A DNA stretch of 64,000 nucleotides, from positions 18,831,371-18,895,370 of the forward strand of contig CM041298.1 in NCBI GenBank assembly GCA_023052935.1. The letters run 5' to 3'. The notes beneath the pieces are model-generated. The model was not told the origin of the DNA, did not search any database, and saw only the letters and a list, made by a program, of their open reading frames with translations. Source of the DNA: Piezodorus guildinii. Its lineage: Eukaryota > Arthropoda > Insecta > Hemiptera > Pentatomidae. A program made the translations under genes and the position numbers. This document shows, piece after piece, positions 53,677 to 62,443 of the stretch (position 1 is the first letter of the stretch; the number at the start of each line of letters is the position of its first letter).

Positions 53677-55066
53677 TTTTTACTTTCACTTAACTAATAA
53701 AGAAATATATTGTAAGGGAAAGTATTGCGGTCGTGAAAATTTTCGAAATTTTATATTTAATATTGACTATATTACCCTTACTTCTGTAGAACAAATCCGA
53801 TACCTAGGTCTCCATCTTGACAAACGCCTTACTTGGAATCCTCACACAAGACTGAAACGACAAGAAACTGCTCGAAGATATCGATTACTACAACACTTAC
53901 TAGACAAACGTTCAAAACTTCCAGTACATTACAAAAGACTCATCTACATCACAATTATCAGACCTATTTGGACATATGGAATCGAGCTTTGGGGCTCTAC
54001 GAAACCATCTAATTCCTCCCGCATCCAGTCCTTACAATCCAAAATCCTTCGCAAAATCCTGAATGCTCCTTATTTTGTCACAAATAAAATCCTCCATAAT
54101 CACCTAAACATCCCATTTGTTGCAGACATAGCCCGTGATAGATACTCCTCTTTCCATTCTAAACTCCCTGCACATACAAACCCACTTGTCCGTAATTTAT
54201 CTTCCTCAGATACCCCTGATAACCCTCCAAGGCGACTGAAAAGAAGGTGGCCTCGGGACCTACTGTATTAAAATAGTTAGTGAAGTGCTACCACTGGGTG
54301 GTTCTTTCTCAAGACATTTTCATGACTTTTTATATTCATTCTACATATTTACTTATTGTATTCTTTAGTACAGTTGTAAATTACTATAAATAAATAAAAA
54401 AAAAAAATATTGACTATACGCCCGAGATAAGATTTTGTACCTTTTTACTAATTTTTCAAAAACAGGTCTAATGATTTTTATTCAACTCGCTATATAGATG
54501 CGTATATATTTTAATTTGATGTAGGTTTCATTCTGATTGAAATAGTCTGACAGAGCCTAAATGCCGATATTTCAAATTTTCTTCCTTTGAAGTTACTTCA
54601 TTTTTGTATATTTGATCGAATTAACCATATCATTTTGTAAATAAAAAACATATAAATATATAATTTAAACGAATTTGATATCCGACGAAAGGAAAAAGGA
54701 GTAAAAATATTTTTTTAATCTAATTTTTGTGTTTTACGGTATACAAACAGTAATATAGGTGTATAATATACCGTTGGAAAAGAATATTATTTAGAAAAAA
54801 TATTATCTTATACAAAAAATTGTTAAAGTCAACGGGGAGTGATGGAAAGCTAATTGTCGTAGATAATAGATTATTTAATCTATGATCTATCATATGATGA
54901 TGAATATGATAGATTATTTAATACAACACGTGTTTCTATTGAAACTATACGTAATTAATTCTCTAACAGTTTAACAGTCTTTTCATTTCTAAATGTATTT
55001 AACAATTATTAAAATGATTATAACAACAGAGTTAAGTGAAAGTCGTATGTTGCGCTCACCAGATTT
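53677..55066 (-). mobile_element. H element split by a Jockey tail
   Basis: The 3' end TTTTTACTTTCACTTAACTA and TAAGGGAAAGTATTGCGGTC is at the left. The insertion is at 53772-54406. The body resumes at ATATTGACTATACGCCCGAG and ends GTTAAGTGAAAGTCGTATGT, TGCGCTCACCAGATTTT. It lacks the (AC)n tract, lost near the insertion. Confidence 0.87.
53772..54406 (+). mobile_element. Jockey-clade LINE, 5'-truncated, open to its natural stop
   Basis: The frame is uninterrupted from entry to the stop at 54271: SVEQIRYLGLHLDKRLTWNP, HTRLKRQETARRYRLLQHLL, YITIIRPIWTYGIELWGSTK, IQSLQSKILRKILNAPYFVT, and terminal NPPRRLKRRWPRDLLY. A 3' UTR with TACAGTTGTAAATTACTATA and A-rich end follows. Target copies ATATTGACTAT are at about 53761-53771 and 54407-54417. 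This is the RT C-terminus only; the catalytic core is missing. It is the youngest-looking of the Jockey tails. Confidence 0.9.
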
Positions 55067-55074
55067 TTTTTCTT

Positions 55075-55179
55075 ATTTAATTGTATTGTTTGTTGCCTTT
55101 TTTCCCTTAGCCCTGATGAAGGCTAAAATCGTAGGACGACACGTCGGCACTCAGATCAAATAAGCTTGTCTTATTGGTT
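55075..55179 (+). other. Possible retroelement tail motif
   Basis: CCCTGATGAAGGCTAAAATC, GTAGGACGACACGTCGGCAC and TCAGATCAAATAAGCTTGTC follow the H end. CTGATGA next to a short hairpin and ACGTC recalls the motifs in the fold-back elements, but no copy of the same sequence exists here to compare. Confidence 0.35.
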
Positions 55180-55960
55180 TATTTTCTAGGTTATCTAACT
55201 CAATCGTTAGAAATTATTCAAAATTCTTTAAACTCTAACTACCCACATCTTGATGTTGTCAGAACTGGAGAATAAAAATAAATTCCAACAAATCCCACCA
55301 AACAACCTTTACCCTTCGTCGTAAACCTATGACATCCTGCCCAACAGTATCCTTCAATAACACTACTCTTGTCCCGGTTGAACAGATCCGATATCTATGA
55401 CTACACATGGACTGGTTTCTTACTTGGAACCCGCATACAAGACTAAAACGATAAGAAACTGCCCAACGTATTCGACTACTTCAACACTTACTGGACAAAC
55501 GCTCAAACCTTCCACTTAAATACAAAAGGCTCATCTACATGACTATCATAAGACCGATATGGACATACGGAGTAGAGATTTAGGGCTCAATCAAATTCTC
55601 CCCGTTTCCAATCCTTACAATAAAAAATGCTCTTTTTTTGGTCACAAAAAAACTCATCCATAAAGACCTTAATATCCCATATGTTGCTCATTTGGCTCGA
55701 ACCAGGTATCAATCACTCCACTACCACTCTAACCCTCTAGTTTTAATCCTGGCTTCTCTACAATCCCTGATAATCCTTCGAGGCGTCTAAAAAGAAGATA
55801 GCCCCGAGACCTTCTAGTTTAGCATAGTTTTTGGAGAGCCACCAATTGGTAGTGTCCCTAAGTATGAATCATGACAGTGTATCTTGTATCACATTTACTT
55901 ATTGTATTTTATTATACAGTTGTAAACATCGATAAATATATATTTTTTTAAACAAAAATA
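55180..55960 (+). pseudogene. Jockey-clade LINE 3' end, longer but decayed
   Basis: WRIKINSNKSHQTTFTLRRK, PMTSCPTVSFNNTTLVPVEQ, IRYL, stop, LTWNPHTRLKR, stop, LLQHLLDKRSNLPLKYKRLI, YMTIIRPIWTYGVEI, stop, then frameshifted HKDLNIPYVAHLARTRYQSL. It belongs to the subfamily of the 11.5 kb and 13 kb copies (FTLRRKPMTSCPTVSFN). Confidence 0.83.
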
Positions 55961-55994
55961 CTCTAAGTTTATTTAAAATTTCTTAAACATATGA

Positions 55995-56032
55995 GGTGAA
56001 TGAAAGTCAAGTGTTGCTTGCACCAGATTTTT
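55995..56032 (-). mobile_element. H element terminus only
   Basis: GAGGTGAATGAAAGTCAAGT and GTTGCTTGCACCAGATTTTT; no body. Confidence 0.65.
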
Positions 56033-56309
56033 GTTCCGTATATCATCATAATTATGAATTGTAACAAAACTACAAAAATTACTGATAAAGAGGGCTATTT
56101 CTTTCCTTCTACTGTTGATTGCCGGCCGTCGTAAAGTTGATGTGCCTAGTAAAGGCTCGTAAAAAGTCCCTTATAAAAGGCGCCTCCGGAGTCAAACAAA
56201 AAACTCGCGGAATCGAAGAAGAATGCCAAATCAATATTTATTTTTTTCAAACCCACAGAAAAAAGGTCTGAAACTGCTGGATCTACGACCGGAGAATAAG
56301 TCAATATTT
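56033..56309. other. No gene seen
   Basis: Unrecognised. Confidence 0.4.
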
Positions 56310-57115
56310 AAAGTAATAGTCTAAGATCCGAACTTGAAACGATCTGCACCGAGCTGATAATAGAATGAAACATATTTTATAACAAATTTAGTATATTAGA
56401 AAATATGTTAAGAATGGGTTGCCTAAAAAAATCCTGGGCAGACTATTTTAAATTTTTTTTTAAATTATTTTTAATTAAGTGTTACATCATGATAATAAGA
56501 AAACTTTTACCCAGACCTAAAGTATCAAAGGTATTGAATGTGCAGCCGTCGGGTTGCCTAATCTTTTCCTGGATAAACTATCGGTTGTCAGGTAAAAGCG
56601 GGTATGTCGGTATCAGTTATCTGCACCGGCTTGATTATAGAAAAAAAAATTATATCAATATAAGCGTGGTTTTATTGCAAACACATTGATATAGAGTTAC
56701 CTGCAAAAACCTTGGTCCTAATCTGGGTTGCCGAATTTTAAAGATTAAATTTTAACGCGAGTAGAAATGCATGACAGAGGGATCCGAGTTGAGTATAGCG
56801 TGTAATAATAAAGGACCCAACATTGCATCCGCACGTAATCGGACTTTGAATATAAGAAAGTTTGATATCCTATATAAAATCACAGAATCATTTTTTTACA
56901 CAAATACCAAATACCGAATTACAGAGTAAAAGTTTTCTTATTATCATGGTGTTGCAACATTTAAATAAAAATAATTTAAATAGTCTGTCCAGGATTTTTT
57001 TAGGCAACCCACTCTTAACATATTTTCTAATATACTAAATTTGTTATAAAATATGTTTCATTCTATTATCAGCTCGGTGCAGATCGTTTCGAGTTAGGAC
57101 CTTCTACTATAAAAA
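56310..57115. mobile_element. Fold-back or long-TIR element, about 0.8 kb
   Basis: Arms 56327-56456 and 56969-57101 are near-perfect reverse complements (GAAACGATCTGCACCGAGCT against AGCTCGGTGCAGATCGTTTC; AATGGGTTGCCTAAAAAAAT against the matching right arm). Weaker similarity extends outward by about 20 bases. The centre holds a second, degenerate copy of the inner arm motif (GGTTGCCTAATCTTTTCCTG, 56553-56572) and a TAAAAGCGGGTATGTCGGTA stretch. No transposase; the 94-codon frame across the left arm is not conserved. Superfamily unknown. Confidence 0.8.
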
Positions 57116-57900
57116 TATCGGTGTCATTATGAGGATTATAATAATGACATGGATGTGTTGGTTGACTGGGATTCTCAACTTTCATTGTGTAAATTTGTTT
57201 ATCCCTTAAGAGGAGGGGATTCCAAATGTGTCTCTCCAATTTAGATGACTTTATTTAAAGGTAAAACTAGAAATTAAACTATTGAACTCTGCAAAATATT
57301 AGGAGCCATCGCTCTCCAGAAGTCGCGGAAATATCGGAAAGTTTGCGAGCGAAAAACACATTTTATTTAATATCTCTGGTTATAGTAAAGGTAGAAACAT
57401 AACTTTGGTGTCAAAATTGCCCTATTTAAGAGCGAAATAATAAAAAACAATGGAGCCAACATTTGGAATTTAAACTACCTGGAAGGATTAGAGTCGATAC
57501 GGACTAAATTTTTTAAGTATTTATATTTCTGGCCCGAATGTACTGTCCACGCCATATGTTATGGCCTAATAAGGTTTTTCATGGCTGCTAAAATTGAAAA
57601 TAAAAAACTCACTAAATTTATGGTATTTATCATAAGATCATTTTCGTATTAATCTTTATTTTTTATTTGTATTAGAAAAAGTCATTTTAAATATAATTAT
57701 AAGTTTTTGTCACGAAAGTGAAGAATAACAGTAGAAGAGAAAGACAGAAGACGATCGTACTTCAATTGTTTTTTTACGGCCTCGTGGCGAGTCGAGTCTT
57801 AATGTAGCGTCTGAGCGGTGAAAATGTGCCGTATATAGACCTAAGTCTCCTCTCATACTCCGTACGTTTGCAAACGTATTTCTTCATCTTCTCATTGTTC
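57116..57900. other. No gene seen
   Basis: Mixed AT-rich sequence; nothing recognised. Confidence 0.45.
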
Positions 57901-57908
57901 CCTTTGGA

Positions 57909-58050
57909 ACGCGGAAAAGCCGCCCTGCGGTCATTTTCAACATTCAAGAAGACTTCGTTCAAGCCACCCTGCGGTCATTTTCTTCAATACTCAAGACGAC
58001 TTCGTTCAAGCCGCCCAGCGGGTCGTTTTCTTCAACACTCAACTGAACAT
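57909..58050. repeat. Minisatellite, three units of about 48-53 bp
   Basis: Units share GCCGCCCTGCGGTCATTTTC and CAACACTCAAGAAGACTTCG with small differences (AAGCCACCCTGCGG, AAGCCGCCCAGCGG). The 85-codon frame through it simply repeats the unit. Confidence 0.85.
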
Positions 58051-58311
58051 CTTTACGTGAATATAAATTATCTATATCAATAGGAACATTTAATTTCCCA
58101 ATTATCATTCTTAAACCTGTTTAATTTTCTTTCCTATATTTTTTACATATTTAAGTATTTAATTAAGTTAAGTTTGTTTCCCATATTTTCTTCAATATTT
58201 TAATTAGGTTTATTTTCTTTCCTACATTTCTCTTACAGCAGTTTAAGTAAATAATTAGGTTATTTTGTTTCTTATCTCTTATTATATCAATTTTATTTGG
58301 TTAATTTTGTT
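58051..58311. other. AT-rich, no gene seen
   Basis: Contains three related GGTTATTTTGTTTCTTATCT-like phrases (58170-58320), suggesting an older tandem repeat. Confidence 0.45.
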
Positions 58312-58504
58312 TCTTATCTTATTTATATGTATTTTAGTTTATTAAATGTATTGTGATTCGTCGTTTGCTTTCATTATTTTTATATTTTAAATCTATACAG
58401 TCCACTATTTTTTTATTCGAACCATCCTAAATTTTGAGTCATCACTTGAAAGTACTGTTCTTCCACGGATAGCTTAGCGTATACAATCACTATTATATTT
58501 AAAA
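58312..58504. repeat. 195 bp direct repeat, left copy
   Basis: It contains AAATGTATTGTGATTCGTCG, TCTATACAGTCCACTA and GTACTGTTCTTCCACGGATA. It recurs at 58708-58902 with about one change in twelve bases. Confidence 0.88.
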
Positions 58505-58707
58505 ACAGTTTCTAAAATAACTGAATTAAAATTGTACTTACTAATATTTCCATATTGCACTACAATATCGGTCATATAAAAGATGAAAGGTTACTTTAGT
58601 CTGCTTCATAGTAGTATGTATGATATCTGTCACCACTACTATTGATGTCCGAATTGGGACAGATTGTAATTTTACTCAATAAAAATTGTTGTTGTTAAAA
58701 AAAATGT
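58505..58707. other. Spacer between direct repeats
   Basis: About 200 AT-rich bases ending in TTTTACTCAATAAAAATTGT and an A run, compatible with a short LINE tail. No coding. Confidence 0.5.
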
Positions 58708-58902
58708 TGTTTCTAATCTTGTTTATATGTATTTCAGTATAATAAATGTATTGTGATTCGTCGTTTGCTTTCATTATTTTTATTCTTTTAAATCTATACA
58801 GTCCACTAGTTTTTTTTAATCGAACCACCCTTACAATTTGAGATATCACTTGGAAGTATTGTTCTTCCACAGGTAGCTCAGCGTAAACAGTAATCCAAAT
58901 TA
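58708..58902. repeat. 195 bp direct repeat, right copy
   Basis: Same landmarks as 58312-58504 with AGTATTGTTCTTCCACAGGT in place of the left version. Confidence 0.88.
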
Positions 58903-59320
58903 TATTGTTCGATTAGAATTTGGACGAACTCCGTTAAAAGTAAAAATGTTGAAGATAATTGATAATTTTTGCATTAAGCTCCTTCTAATGCCTGAAAATC
59001 AGCTGCCACGCAATTGCCTTTGTAAATCATTAACCTGGACACAAAAAAGAGAGACACAAGTTTTAATTGGATCTCACATATAAGAAAATTAGAAACAGAT
59101 AAGAAGAAGACTTTTTCGAAGCGACAGAAAACAGAAATCGAAAAAGTAAAGAATCATCTCCACTACATAGACATTGATAGAGCTCTCAACTCTGAATATA
59201 ACCCATTTTACAGAATTGTGTGTACTTTAACAGCCCTCAGCCGCTAGAGTATTTAACTTATCGTGTTAATATAAATAAACTCAGATTCGTTAAGAATATC
59301 AGATACTGAAAATTTGAAAC
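58903..59320. other. Unassigned
   Basis: A K/R-rich stretch on the plus strand (KLETDKKKTFSKRQKTEIEK, 59095-59150) is open only briefly and is not recognised. Confidence 0.4.
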
Positions 59321-59700
59321 TTTTTAATATGAAAACTACTTTTAATATAAAAGCAGGGGAAAAATGTAGATTTGTCAAGAAAATATTACCGAAAACTTAG
59401 AACACCTATTATGCAATGTCCTACGCTCAGTACTGAAAGGGAAAATGATATTGTTGAAAAATAAAAAACACAATTGCATAGTGAATATATCAAGGCTGTA
59501 ATATTGTTTACGAATTGCTACTAATATATTTGATATAAAAAAAAGTCTATTTGACAAAATATTTCCCCCGAGAATATAGTAAGGTAGAGCTGGTAGGGTT
59601 CCAGAAAGAGCGATAATTACGCTGTCTTTGGCTATCATGGCCAGCCAGATATCCCTGGGGGGCAGTCTCAAAGATTATACTCTCTTCTCTGCCTCTTTCT
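59321..59700 (+). pseudogene. LINE tail relic with Cys/His remnant
   Basis: Read across frameshifts, CRF, ENLEHLLC and QCPTLSTERENDI give the C...H-x4-C and CP.L...R pattern of RNase H-type LINE tails. Everything else is degraded. Confidence 0.45.
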
Positions 59701-59724
59701 TCCCAATAACTGTTTACGTATCAC

Positions 59725-59730
<6 letters not shown>

Positions 59731-59768
<38 letters not shown>
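59731..59768. repeat. (TA)n microsatellite
   Basis: About 18 TA units at the 5' border of the Jockey-like fragment. Confidence 0.92.
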
Positions 59769-59769
<1 letters not shown>

Positions 59770-59770
<1 letters not shown>

Positions 59771-60400
59771 AATTTCGTGTCACGATGTATGTTCAATTTG
59801 ACCGACACTTGACTTTTGCAGGTCACTTTAGAAAAAAACTAAATCATGTTAGAAACAAGTCGTACAGACTAGCCCATCTCCTCACCTCGCCACACTTAAG
59901 TTTGCGACTGAAAATCATTATTTACAGCAGCTTCATCCGGCCAGGTCTGCTGTACGGTGCTCCTATGTTTCCTCATATCACACAGCACTCAGCGAAGAAA
60001 TTGGAGCAATTTCAAAATGGGGTAGTCAAAAAAATATGCAGAAGCACTTTACTGTGGAAGGAAAAAACTCTCAATGTCCATACAATTTTGAACATCCCAA
60101 CTGTGCAAGAGTTTATGAAGCGACGTCAGGTCAAGTTTTTTGAAACTACAAAACAAATTGCGAATCCGCTAGTTTCTAGCTTAATACCTCCACCAGCCCC
60201 AAAACGGTGGCAAAATGCTGTTATATCTCATTAAGTTATTTTAGAATAAGATAGCCTTAAGAGGTAATTTTAAGGACACCAAACAGCCAGAAGCGAGCCT
60301 CGTCGCAGATATACTTCATTTTGAAAATAATTTTAAAACTTTTAAGAACTCCGCAATTCCTTAAAATGTATGCAAGTTACAGAAAAAGGAATAACTTAGT
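59770..60400 (+). pseudogene. Jockey-like LINE RT C-terminus, open frame
   Basis: A 149-codon frame to the stop at 60234 reads FDRHLTFAGHFRKKLNHVRN, LSLRLKIIIYSSFIRPGLLY, GAPMFPHITQHSAKKLEQFQ, NIPTVQEFMKRRQVKFFETT and PPPAPKRWQNAVISH. It is the region after RT motif 7 of a Jockey-clade polymerase, same family as 4925-5290. It is 5'-truncated beside the (TA)n tract and has no stop within the frame. Confidence 0.82.
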
Positions 60401-60830
60401 AACGAAAACTATTAATTAAGAATTTAAAATTAAGGGGATAAGGAAAATAAAATGTATGTTCACGATAAGCTCTCAAATTACTAAACCGACTTTGATCAAA
60501 CTTCGTAAGTATCTGTTATTTGATCCAACTTAAAAAGATTGGATATTTTTAATCTATTATTATTACTATTATAAATGGTTGAAAAATATGTTTTTCTGAA
60601 ACTTAAACAAAAATTTGTTTAACTGTGGCAACACTGTTTCCCGGTAACCATCCCATATATTTACATGTGTAATTATTAATTCAAATATAAGCGTGTGTTG
60701 ATAGTTTCTATACGTTCTTATTTATAAAATATCCATTCACATTATAGTTTCTATTAATAATAAAATACATATTAATTTGCGACGAGGATGGGATAAAATA
60801 TACATTCACTCCATAGTTTCCGAGTTCTGC
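60401..60830. other. AT-rich, no gene seen
   Basis: Sequence upstream of the Jockey 5' UTR. I cannot set the border. Confidence 0.4.
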
Positions 60831-61132
60831 GCATGCGCGTGAGTATAGCAGTCATATTTCAAGTCGGCTCTCGGATTTCTTGCTTTTACAGTTTGATTTC
60901 ACTTCAGCACAGTCTTGAAAACATCATCAGACTTCAGGATAACAACAACAGTTATTATTGGAGCAAACAGCGGTAAGTTGTGATATAATTTACAGTGTAA
61001 AGTGAATGCTGAGTCACCTCTTCATATCAGCTGATTGCCAATAGCCCGGCAAGGCTGGTCTTGCTTAACTTTTTTTAAGTTATTGTTTTTTTCCCACATC
61101 TGGTTATTATTTAATTACTTTCTATACATGAA
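60831..61132 (+). promoter_or_regulatory. Likely 5' UTR/internal promoter of the Jockey element
   Basis: Composition shifts from AT-rich to mixed at about 60825 (GTTCTGCGCATGCGCGTGAG), with AGTCATATTTCAAGTCGGCT soon after. Jockey elements use an internal RNA polymerase II promoter at their first bases, and TTCAAGTCGG near 60858 is a plausible start. No target duplication can be checked because the 3' end is outside the window. Confidence 0.4.
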
Positions 61133-62443
61133 ATGCGATACTATCATCAAGTAATGTCCTCCAAAGCTTCAACTAAAAGATCTAGATCTAGTGGTTCAAT
61201 CGTGTCACCTACAAAACAAAGACCCCGCCGTGATACTAATAAAAGATTAAATCTACAAGCAACCCCTTCCGGTACTAATTCAGAATCTGAACCACAACCT
61301 GGCACATCGTCACAAGGGATGACTGACGAATCGCCGTTTTTCACCCCAAATCCTTTTCAGATTTTACATAATGAAAAAGAAAACATGGAATCTACTCCTA
61401 TACCTAGTGAACCACGGCCTCCTCCAATATTTGTCAAAAATATTAGAAATTTCCAGTTGTTGTGTGCGCAATTGAACAAAATTACCGAATCTACCAGCTA
61501 CTACTGTATGAGTAGAATCAATGATACCAAAATATCTCCTACTACTGCCGTGACATATAGAAAAATAGTGAAATACCTAACTGAAACCAAAGCAGATTTC
61601 CATACCTATCAGCTACGCCAAGAGAGAGCTTTAAGGGTTGTAATCAGAAACTTACACCCCTCGACACCAGTTGAAGCTATTAAAGAAGAACTAACGGAGA
61701 TGGGCTATAAAGTGCGGCAAGTCACTAACGTCCTAAAGGATAAAATTCCTCTACCTCTCTTTTTTGTGGATTTGGAACCAGCTGAAGGAGTTGAAAAAAT
61801 CTATGACCTCAATAGATTGTACTATTCCAGTGTAAGAGTTGAAAAACCTTACACAAAGAGAGAGATAATTCAGTGCCATAATTGTCAAGCATATGGTCAT
61901 ACTAAAAGTTATTGTCATCACATACCTCGATGCGTGAAATGCGGTGAACAGCACAAGTCTGTGGAGTGTACAAAACCAAAATCAACACCAGCTGTATGTG
62001 CTCATTGCCTGAAGGACCACCCGGCCAACTATAAAGGATGCCAAATCTATAAGGAGCTGAGGACCAGGTTTCAAAAACCTCAAGTACTGGATGAAACAGC
62101 AAGACAAGTAAGAAACAGAAGAGAACCCTCAAAACTTATTGATGCCAATTTATCATTTGCCCACTTACTTGGAGGTGGGAATCAAAGTACTGAAGCCGTG
62201 GCCCTGCCGGAACTACAAAATGTACCTCAATCCATTCCACATATACCTCTTTCTCAAAATGTAACCAATCCTAAGAATCCTAATCCACCACAAATCTCTC
62301 ATATTCCTCCTCCTTCAAACGCCACAGACCTTACCAGTTTGATGACATCCTTTATTTCCGAAATTAAATCCCTTGTTATGCCCCTAATATCACTCCTTAC
62401 GAATCTCGTAACAAATCTCATTCCTGCCTTAAAAAAACCATAA
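61133..62443 (+). CDS. Jockey ORF1: gag-like nucleic-acid-binding protein
   Basis: 436 codons, uninterrupted. The basic, Ser/Pro-rich N-terminus has RSRSSGSIVSPTKQRPRRDT at about 15-35. A central domain at about 160-240 (RALRVVIRNLHPSTPVEAIK, EELTEMGYKVRQVTNV) is the region found next to zinc knuckles in Jockey-type gags. Three Cys/His knuckles follow: C248-x2-C251-x4-H256-x4-C261, C267-x2-C270-x3-H274-x4-C279 and C289-x2-C292-x3-H296-x6-C303. The C-terminus is Pro-rich, then hydrophobic (LVMPLISLLTNLVTNLIPAL). Translation could also start at codon 8 (MSSKASTKRSRS), which looks more gag-like. It coats element RNA. The stop TAA is directly followed by the ORF2 ATG. Confidence 0.92.
   Translation: MRYYHQVMSSKASTKRSRSSGSIVSPTKQRPRRDTNKRLNLQATPSGTNSESEPQPGTSSQGMTDESPFFTPNPFQILHNEKENMESTPIPSEPRPPPIFVKNIRNFQLLCAQLNKITESTSYYCMSRINDTKISPTTAVTYRKIVKYLTETKADFHTYQLRQERALRVVIRNLHPSTPVEAIKEELTEMGYKVRQVTNVLKDKIPLPLFFVDLEPAEGVEKIYDLNRLYYSSVRVEKPYTKREIIQCHNCQAYGHTKSYCHHIPRCVKCGEQHKSVECTKPKSTPAVCAHCLKDHPANYKGCQIYKELRTRFQKPQVLDETARQVRNRREPSKLIDANLSFAHLLGGGNQSTEAVALPELQNVPQSIPHIPLSQNVTNPKNPNPPQISHIPPPSNATDLTSLMTSFISEIKSLVMPLISLLTNLVTNLIPALKKP

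Noticed and set aside
57826..58083. 85-codon Pro/Arg/Phe repeat protein
   Set aside because: It is the conceptual translation of a three-unit minisatellite.
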